DNA of 12,043 nucleotides from Candidatus Aenigmatarchaeota archaeon (GTDB lineage Archaea; Aenigmatarchaeota; Aenigmatarchaeia; QMZP01): the NCBI GenBank assembly GCA_020343575.1, contig CP070801.1, positions 317,730-329,772 of the forward strand, in the 5' to 3' direction. The position numbers were made by a program, and so were the translations under genes. Below the pieces are notes generated by a model that was not told the origin of the DNA, searched no databases, and saw only the letters and a list, made by a program, of their open reading frames with translations. This document shows, in pieces, positions 7,461 to 12,043 of this stretch; the first letter of the stretch is position 1; each line of letters opens with the position of its first letter.

Positions 7461-7524
7461 CTTTGGGTTTACATATGAAAGAAGCTGTTCAACATGCTTA
7501 GCGAACGAATGAGATAAAAAACTA

Positions 7525-8286
7525 ATGGTTAAACATCAACAGGTCGATAACATGCACAGAAAAATAAAACCCTCTGATAAAATAGGATTGCTCAAGACAG
7601 ACATAGATGCACACACGCTTGGTATATTTGTGATAGATGAAGCACTAAGAGAATCCGGTTACAGAACAGTAATAGCTGACGAAAACGTTGCGAAGGCGCT
7701 TTGCAACCCAAGTGACGCCAACAACTCATCTAGGATTCTCAGGTGGATATATGATAACGATATTGCTGTTCTCGGTTTAAGCTACAGACTTGACCCTGAC
7801 GATGCTGTATCAATCTTCCGCAGACTCATGTACCAGCTTGAGGACAAGGGGGTGATTGAAAAGAAAGGAGGTCCTGTTAAGAAGGTCTGTTTTGCTGGGC
7901 TGCCTGATGCATGCAACAGAATAAGGCAGGTATATGGTGACGATGTAACGGTTTTTTACGGTGATGAATCCCCCATGGAAAGCCTTGATATTCTTGGGAT
8001 TGACCCGGGACCAGCTTCTGACCTGTTTGGAAAACACCCCTATGATTCTGTATTAGAAAATTTCGGTAACGATGTTATTGAAAGGGGGGATTTTATTCAT
8101 GTAGAACCGGTAGATAGGAGAAAGACAAAGAACTTCGGAACAAAAAAAGAAAAGGTGGTTGACAGAATAATGGATGCAAGGAAAAGGAATCTGCCTCCGA
8201 TAATAAGGGCACATGCGGGCCCATATAGCCCTGAAAGGGAGGAAGCTGTAAAGAAGTTCATAGATTGGTCAGAGCGTCTTGCTTAA
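7525..8286 (+). CDS. B12-binding N-terminal half of the interrupted gene
   Basis: 253 residues as it stands. 'LLKTDIDAHTLGIFVI' carries D28-x-H30-x-x-G33, the DxHxxG motif in which His replaces the lower axial ligand of cobalamin. 'LGLSYRLDP' at 83-91 fits the following S-x-L-type loop, and 'CFAGLPDACNRI' at 122-133 sits where the Gly-rich nucleotide-tail loop is expected. This is the Rossmann-like fold shared by methylmalonyl-CoA mutase, glutamate mutase and methionine synthase. The last 35 residues ('RAHAGPYSP', 'FIDWSERLA') read as linker into the next domain, which the TAA cuts off. An alternative start is ATG 7552, nearer the domain edge; I see no strong TATA or Shine-Dalgarno to decide. 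On its own this half might bind cobalamin but would lack a catalytic domain. Confidence 0.75.
   Translation: MVKHQQVDNMHRKIKPSDKIGLLKTDIDAHTLGIFVIDEALRESGYRTVIADENVAKALCNPSDANNSSRILRWIYDNDIAVLGLSYRLDPDDAVSIFRRLMYQLEDKGVIEKKGGPVKKVCFAGLPDACNRIRQVYGDDVTVFYGDESPMESLDILGIDPGPASDLFGKHPYDSVLENFGNDVIERGDFIHVEPVDRRKTKNFGTKKEKVVDRIMDARKRNLPPIIRAHAGPYSPEREEAVKKFIDWSERLA
8284..8286 (+). other. In-frame TAA interrupting the B12 enzyme
   Basis: Codon 254 of the combined frame: GCT TAA AGC. One substitution would restore AAA, GAA, CAA or TAC/TAT. No frameshift or repeat surrounds it, and no homopolymer longer than three occurs at the site, so an indel sequencing error is unlikely; a base-call error or true mutation remains. 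Confidence 0.8.
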
Positions 8287-8385
8287 AGCGGTTTCCTGGA
8301 TGTTCTTTCGATAGGAACTTCCCAGTTAACACAAGAAAGGTTTGGCGATGAATGGGGTAATCTTCCAAATGGGGGTGGTGTCCCT

Positions 8386-9417
8386 GTGAACTCTCCTGAA
8401 GAATATGCTGCCATATGGGAGGCGGCTAGGCCAATGCAGGTCAGAACCTATGCAGGAACAAGAAACATTAGGGAGCTGGCCAGGATGTACGAAGACACCA
8501 TAAACATAGCATGGCACGCGTTGTCCTTGTGGTGGTTTTCTGAGATCGATGGTAGGGGGCCAAACACCGTAGAAAAGAACCTTAAAGAGCATATGGATAC
8601 CATAAAATATATAGCATCCGTGGGCAAACCCTATGAAGCCAATGTCCCGCACCATTTCGCTTTCAGGGGGTCTGATGACATAACTTATGTGGTTTCTGAT
8701 GTTATAGCAGCAAAAGCTGCAAAAAGTCTGGGTGTGAGCGATTTCATAATACAGAATATGCTTAATGACCCGAAATATACATGGGGAGTGAATGATCTCG
8801 CAAAGACAAGGGCAACCCTGCATCTTGTGAGGGAACTCGAGGATCCTGGTTTCAGAACCTACCTTCAGACAAGGGCGGGATTGAATTACCTTTCACATGA
8901 TCCGGTTAAAGCTAGGAAACAACTGGCGTCTGTGACTGCGCTTATGGATGATATAGACCCTAGCAACACAAAAAGCCCTGATATAATACATGTTGTTAGT
9001 TATTCTGAAGGATATGGTCTTGCAACACCCGATGTTATAGATGAGAGTATCCAGGTCACAAGACACGCCCTTGACTCTTACAGGAATCTTAGAAGAAAGG
9101 GAGAAGTCTATGATATGTCAGCCCATCCTGAAGTTATGGAAAGAACAAAATACCTTATTGATGGCGCAAGGACCATGCTTTCCGCGATTGACAGCTCTGT
9201 AGATGACCCATACACTCCTGAGGGGTTATACAAAATATTCAGTTCAGGTTTTCTTCCTGTTCCTGGAATGATGTACTGCAGGGAAAAATTCCCACATGCG
9301 GTGGATTGGAAAACCAGGGTATATCAGGGCAGAGTAGATAACTATGATGGTAATGAACCAATATCACCAATGGAGAGGGCAAAACACATAAAGGAACTGA
9401 TTTCAGGGGGACTGTAA
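8386..9417 (+). CDS. Catalytic-like C-terminal half of the interrupted B12 enzyme
   Basis: 343 residues from the first in-frame start (GTG) after the TAA, but protein-like sequence begins at 8287, so this start is probably artificial. Motif-like stretches are 'ARPMQVRTYAGTRN' (14-27), 'INIAWHALSLWWF' (39-51), 'DGRGPN' (55-60), 'KPYEANVPHHFAFRG' (81-95) and a 'VVSYSEGYGLATPDVI' segment further on. The pattern R-x-x-x-GT ... LA ... H ... E-x-N ... AA-x-x-A-x-x-x-GV is distantly like the TIM-barrel E subunit of methylaspartate (glutamate) mutase; this is my reading by eye. Combined with the upstream B12 domain it suggests a carbon-skeleton mutase or related cobalamin enzyme. Substrate unknown. 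No Shine-Dalgarno precedes the GTG, so translation of this half alone is doubtful. Confidence 0.6.
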   Translation: MNSPEEYAAIWEAARPMQVRTYAGTRNIRELARMYEDTINIAWHALSLWWFSEIDGRGPNTVEKNLKEHMDTIKYIASVGKPYEANVPHHFAFRGSDDITYVVSDVIAAKAAKSLGVSDFIIQNMLNDPKYTWGVNDLAKTRATLHLVRELEDPGFRTYLQTRAGLNYLSHDPVKARKQLASVTALMDDIDPSNTKSPDIIHVVSYSEGYGLATPDVIDESIQVTRHALDSYRNLRRKGEVYDMSAHPEVMERTKYLIDGARTMLSAIDSSVDDPYTPEGLYKIFSSGFLPVPGMMYCREKFPHAVDWKTRVYQGRVDNYDGNEPISPMERAKHIKELISGGL

Positions 9418-9421
9418 CTCC

Positions 9422-9429
9422 TTTATAAA
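9422..9429 (+). promoter_or_regulatory. TATA box for the Mre11-like gene pair
   Basis: TTTATAAA is centred about 38 bases upstream of ATG 9464. Using the usual 26-base spacing, transcription would begin near 9451, giving a leader of about 13 bases that contains a Shine-Dalgarno. This is the one promoter here that does not predict a leaderless message. Confidence 0.5.
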
Positions 9430-9452
9430 ATTTAGAACTGATAGTTATATGT

Positions 9453-9458
9453 GGTGAT
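9453..9458 (+). promoter_or_regulatory. Shine-Dalgarno for the Mre11-like gene
   Basis: GGTGAT, complementary to the 3' end of archaeal 16S rRNA, ends five bases before ATG 9464. It fixes that start and fits the short leader predicted from the TATA box. Confidence 0.65.
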
Positions 9459-9463
9459 AACGC

Positions 9464-10627
9464 ATGAAAATTACCATTCTCTCTGATTTCCATTTTGGTT
9501 TCGCTGCTGGAACAGAGCGGGAGGAAGATGCGTTTGAGGCAGCAAAGGAAGCGATAGAGAGGAGCATCGATTCTGATGTTATACTTATAGCAGGGGATAT
9601 GTTCGATACAAGGGTTCCTAGCACAGAGGTCTTTGTAAGGGCAATGCAGCTCCTGACAAAACCCATGCACGCTGAGAACGGTGTGAGAATTTCAAAGGGA
9701 ATAAGCAAGAAAGTGGAGGACATACCACTCATAAAATCCGAGGGGATTCCAGTGATTGCGATACATGGAACGCATGAGAGGAGGGTGAGGGGTCTAATGA
9801 ACCCTGTGGAGGCGCTTGAAAGGGCTGGTTTTCTGATATACTTACATTGCAACGGTGTGGTTCTGGAGAAAAATGGCGAAAAAATTTGCATCCAGGGAAT
9901 GTCAGGGGTCCCGGACCAGTTTTCTGCAGGAGTTCTGGATCAGTGGAACCCCAAGCCCGTGGAGAACTGCTTCAATATCTTCATGTTCCACCAGTCACTC
10001 TCTCCCTTCATGTATGCCCCCCACCTTCTCCCGGTAGAGAAACTACCAAGGGATTTTGATCTCTACATATGTGGGCACATGCACGAGCCGAAGAAATCTG
10101 TTTACAGAGAGTCCCCATTTATCATACCAGGCTCTCTGGTAACGACCCAGATAACCAAGGAGTCCATGAAACCCATGGGGTTCTGGTCATTCGAAACAGA
10201 ATCCAGAAAATCTGAGTTCAGGGTGATTGAAAACCAGAGAAAAGTTTACTATGTCGTTATGGATACAGGAAACTTGGAGAGGGATGATATAGAGAACGAG
10301 ATAGGGAAAATCCTGGAAACCGGGCATAAAAAGAAACCAATCGTAAGGATAAAACTGAAGGGCAAAGAGAAAAACCTTCCGCTGGATGAAATAAAGTCCA
10401 GGTTCGTGGACAAGGCTATTGTATCGTTCAGAAAGGAAACCGAGGAGGAGAAGATACAGGCAAAGACACTGGAAGAGCACAGGCTTTCTGTCCAGGAGCT
10501 CTGGAAAAAACTCCTCTACGAGAACCTGAGGGAGCTCAAGCTTAATCCAAAAACCTTCGAGCACGTATTCGAACTCCTGCTGGAAAATAAGATAGACGAG
10601 GTTATGGATTTGCTAAAAAATGAGTAG
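9464..10627 (+). CDS. Mre11/SbcD-type DNA repair nuclease (metallophosphoesterase)
   Basis: 387 residues. Calcineurin-like phosphoesterase motifs occur in order: D8-x-H10 ('SDFHFG'), G44-D45-x-x-D48 ('GDMFD'), 'HGTHERR' at 101-107 in place of the usual GNH(D/E), H176 ('FHQSLSPF') and G204-H205-M-H207 ('GHMHEP'). 'IPGSLVTTQITKES' at 221-234 is the conserved strand after the metal site. After about 245 comes a capping-type region and then a charged helical tail (about 325-387), where Mre11 binds Rad50 in characterised proteins. Mre11 processes DNA double-strand breaks as a Mn-dependent exo/endonuclease with the ATPase Rad50. No rad50, herA or nurA is in the window. The Asn-to-Thr change in the third motif may be a subfamily trait. 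It is followed three bases later by a small HxxxCxxC protein, probably in the same transcript. Confidence 0.88.
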   Translation: MKITILSDFHFGFAAGTEREEDAFEAAKEAIERSIDSDVILIAGDMFDTRVPSTEVFVRAMQLLTKPMHAENGVRISKGISKKVEDIPLIKSEGIPVIAIHGTHERRVRGLMNPVEALERAGFLIYLHCNGVVLEKNGEKICIQGMSGVPDQFSAGVLDQWNPKPVENCFNIFMFHQSLSPFMYAPHLLPVEKLPRDFDLYICGHMHEPKKSVYRESPFIIPGSLVTTQITKESMKPMGFWSFETESRKSEFRVIENQRKVYYVVMDTGNLERDDIENEIGKILETGHKKKPIVRIKLKGKEKNLPLDEIKSRFVDKAIVSFRKETEEEKIQAKTLEEHRLSVQELWKKLLYENLRELKLNPKTFEHVFELLLENKIDEVMDLLKNE

Positions 10628-10630
10628 CTT

Positions 10631-11020
10631 ATGAAAAAATGTAAATACGATCTGGGGCATAATGAATTCTATCTGATGAATTATTTTACAATGGGATTTT
10701 CACCTGATGAAGACGAAGACATGACCATTGATGAGTATGTAGAAAGACTCAAAAAAGAAGCCCCCCTGATTTGGGATGAAGCCCATTCGGGCTACGAATC
10801 CATCAGAAAGATCGGAAAAAGAATGACCATGATTGCGAAAAGTATGAAATCCCATGTTATAGATTGTGAGAAGTGTAGAGCCAGATACAAAGATTTTGTA
10901 GAGTCTCAGAGAAAAGACGACAGGCGATTGAGCGGATTATTTGAAATTGCTGGACTTAAAATTGATATGGATTTTATTGATTCTATTGATCCTGATTTCC
11001 TAGGATTATACAGCCACTAA
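10631..11020 (+). CDS. Small protein with HxxxCxxC putative zinc site, linked to the Mre11-like gene
   Basis: 129 residues, beginning three bases after the TAG of the Mre11-like gene and in the same frame. It is acidic in the N-terminal third ('PDEDEDMTIDEY', 25-36). H75-VID-C79-EK-C82 matches the HxxxCxxC pattern of small zinc-binding helical domains best known from anti-sigma factors (zf-HC2); archaea lack sigma factors, so here only the fold could be shared. C4 and H10 could add ligands. No membrane span or signal peptide is visible. The tight spacing suggests a shared transcript and perhaps a partner or regulator of the nuclease, but this is inference from position. No Shine-Dalgarno is evident, so translation may rely on re-initiation. 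I do not recognise a named family for the whole protein. Confidence 0.75.
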   Translation: MKKCKYDLGHNEFYLMNYFTMGFSPDEDEDMTIDEYVERLKKEAPLIWDEAHSGYESIRKIGKRMTMIAKSMKSHVIDCEKCRARYKDFVESQRKDDRRLSGLFEIAGLKIDMDFIDSIDPDFLGLYSH

Positions 11021-11704
11021 TTACTCAATCTCCACACCAGGCATTACCCATTTCTTTCCCAACCTCTTCCTGTTCTCCCTGAGAATTCTATCAGACATGG
11101 ATTGATTTACTTGGTTCTCCTGGAATCCCAGAAGCTTGCCGAATGCTAGGAGGTCTGAGGGTGAGCGAAGGTCCCATGCTGAGAGAGAACCAGAAGAGAT
11201 TATGAAGGGTGATCTGTACTTCTTCAGAATCTTGGCATTGTTTATCATGTCTGAGAACAAGGATATCCTGGTCCTTTTGTAGGAGAGCAGGATGTTGCTG
11301 AAAACAAACCCCACTGCCACGTTGTTCTTGGTAGCGAGCTTAGCAAGGACATGATTTATCTTCATATCGCTTTGGTGTGTCAGGATATCGACCTCTGGGG
11401 TTTCGAGGGCGATTCTGTTCACTTCGGGGGTTCCTCCCCTTACCACGACCAGCTCAACATCCCTTCTTACGGCCTTTGCGATTTTCTTGACATCGTGGGA
11501 ATCCTTGGTATTTATCTCGATCCCGAGACCCACATCAACCCCACTCTTTAATGATTTCACATTGTCTTTCAGGGCTCCCAGCTCCTTCATGTAGTTCACA
11601 GAATACGGAATAATCAATCCCAACCCGTTCCAGCCAAGTTTTTTGGCTATCTCTATCGTTTCCTTCGGATTATCTGTCCTCAAACACAGGTCGTAGAGTC
11701 TCAT
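11021..11704 (-). CDS. rnp3: RNase P protein component 3 (Rpp30/p30 family)
   Basis: 227 residues, the expected length. Archaeal Rpp30 is a TIM-barrel-like protein that pairs with Pop5 and assists the RNase P RNA in removing 5' leaders of pre-tRNAs. Family marks are 'MRLYDLCLRT' at the N terminus, 'LGLIIPYS' (28-35), 'VELVVVRGGTPEVNRIAL' (83-100), 'VDILTH' (105-110) and the strongly typical 'ISSGSLSAWDLRSPSDLLAFGKLLG' (169-193), followed by 'RILRENRKR' (206-214). Its stop abuts the stop of the convergent gene on the other strand with no bases between. The gene has its own TATA box and no Pop5 gene beside it in this window. Confidence 0.93.
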   Translation of the reverse strand: MRLYDLCLRTDNPKETIEIAKKLGWNGLGLIIPYSVNYMKELGALKDNVKSLKSGVDVGLGIEINTKDSHDVKKIAKAVRRDVELVVVRGGTPEVNRIALETPEVDILTHQSDMKINHVLAKLATKNNVAVGFVFSNILLSYKRTRISLFSDMINNAKILKKYRSPFIISSGSLSAWDLRSPSDLLAFGKLLGFQENQVNQSMSDRILRENRKRLGKKWVMPGVEIE

Positions 11705-11725
11705 TAAATCATTATTGTCCTCTAG

Positions 11726-11735
11726 ATTTTAAAAA
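11726..11735 (-). promoter_or_regulatory. TATA-like box for the Rpp30 gene
   Basis: Reads TTTTTAAAAT on the minus strand, centred about 26.5 bases upstream of the start at 11704, in the 44-base gap after the neighbouring ORF. It predicts a leaderless mRNA and independent transcription of the RNase P gene. Confidence 0.5.
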
Positions 11736-11748
11736 GAGGTTACGAGTA

Positions 11749-12018
11749 TCAGATAGTGCCAACTATAACCTTAAGAATTTCAGGGATTTCTTCTTCTTCA
11801 TATTTTCTCAGCTTTCCTTTATGATAGTCTAATATGTCTAACACTCCTTTGTAGGTGAAAAGATTTCTTTTACCCCTTCTTTTAGACATCACTTGTCTGA
11901 ACCTCTCTAAATCACTACGCATTTCCATACCATCTATCGCAAGATTCAAATCGTATCTTGTAAAATGTCTCAAATCTTCTTTCTTCAGCTGGTTCAATAA
12001 GCTTTGCACAGTATCCAT
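11749..12018 (-). CDS. Small charged hypothetical protein, start uncertain
   Basis: 89 residues from ATG 12018 to a TGA at 11749-11751. The frame remains open upstream to the edge of the window, so the true start could lie outside. Predicted to be soluble, mostly helical and highly charged: a basic stretch 'MSKRRGKR' (44-51), then 'FTYKGVLDILDYHKGKLRKYEEEEIPEIL' characters across 54-82, ending in a short hydrophobic 'VIVGTI'. No Cys, membrane span or known motif is visible. No promoter can be judged because bases upstream are cut off. It points the same way as the Rpp30 gene, 44 bases ahead of it, but that gene has its own box, so functional linkage is unproven. It could be a DNA- or RNA-binding small protein, which is only a guess from charge. 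Confidence 0.55.
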   Translation of the reverse strand: MDTVQSLLNQLKKEDLRHFTRYDLNLAIDGMEMRSDLERFRQVMSKRRGKRNLFTYKGVLDILDYHKGKLRKYEEEEIPEILKVIVGTI

Positions 12019-12043
12019 AGTATAAAGAGGTTCTTGCTTAGAA

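Larger units (their letters stand above)
7525..9417 (+). pseudogene. Cobalamin-dependent mutase-like gene interrupted by one in-frame TAA
   Basis: Two long open stretches, 7525-8286 and 8287-9417, lie in the same frame (631 codons in total) and are separated only by a TAA at 8284-8286. The codons immediately after the stop read as folded-protein sequence ('SGFLDVLSIGTSQLTQ', then a 'NGGGVPVNSPEEY' stretch), continuous in style with the following region. The first possible restart, GTG 8386, would discard these 33 codons. In B12-binding-domain proteins of this two-part type that I recall, both parts are one polypeptide and this junction is well conserved. So a substitution to TAA in an otherwise intact gene is the simplest reading: a young pseudogene, a population variant or a sequencing/assembly error. 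TAA is the normal stop of several other genes here, and neither selenocysteine (UGA) nor pyrrolysine (UAG) recoding applies. If the stop were read through, the product would be about 630 residues. Confidence 0.75.

Noticed and set aside
7494..7517. Seven-codon upstream ORF before the B12 gene
   Set aside because: Too short to judge, no ribosome-binding site and no sign of a cobalamin riboswitch in the 94-base gap.
8284..8286. Stop codon recoding as selenocysteine or pyrrolysine
   Set aside because: Those use UGA and UAG; this is UAA, which also ends several normal genes here.
8326..8823. Minus-strand 165-codon open frame
   Set aside because: It lies opposite the B12 enzyme, which has recognisable protein motifs; the antisense translation is Cys/His-rich noise with no promoter.

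Overview
The window looks like chromosome of an archaeon, most likely an uncultured member of the DPANN group or a close relative. The domain-level evidence is direct. There is a ribosomal protein L35Ae gene, an RNase P protein of the Rpp30/p30 family, an archaeal Mre11/SbcD-type nuclease, and TATA-like AT-rich boxes centred 25-27 bases upstream of six start codons. The DPANN placement is weaker. It rests on the style of the surface proteins: Asn/Thr-rich, single-span, with 'GLIGKA'-type N termini and Cys-containing extracellular modules. No rRNA or tRNA gene is present to settle it.

Left third (1-5882, all + strand): a cell-envelope region. A long secreted beta-helix/Ig-like protein (5' end outside the window) is followed by a small N-terminally anchored protein that carries the same C-terminal domain. 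Then come a Cys-rich signal-peptide/C-terminal-anchor protein, a 508-residue two-span protein with beta-sandwich ectodomains and a basic cytoplasmic tail, and a cytoplasmic heptad-repeat coiled coil fused to a four-span membrane domain. Ectodomains of the first two proteins are packed with N-glycosylation sequons.

Middle (5937-7430): L35Ae (+) converges on a two-gene minus-strand sugar unit, an extended-SDR epimerase/dehydratase followed by a cupin with a 4-base ATGA overlap. The SDR has Arg in place of the usual catalytic Lys of YxxxK.

7525-9417 (+): one ancestral cobalamin-dependent enzyme gene, with an N-terminal B12-binding domain with DxHxxG and a C-terminal mutase-like region. It is split by a single in-frame TAA at 8284-8286. 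The same frame stays open and reads as protein-like sequence from the codon after the stop, so this looks like a nonsense mutation, a very recent pseudogene or a sequencing error, rather than two genes.

Right end (9464-12043): the Mre11-like nuclease and, three bases downstream, a small HxxxCxxC protein form a + strand pair. They converge with zero spacing on the minus-strand Rpp30 gene, which is preceded by a small unrecognised minus-strand ORF.

No CRISPR array, insertion sequence, tRNA or rRNA was seen, and no gene-free stretch exceeds about 95 bases. The best candidates for something new are the interrupted B12 enzyme, the shared C-terminal surface domain, and the Mre11-HxxxCxxC pair. I see no convincing undescribed multi-gene system.
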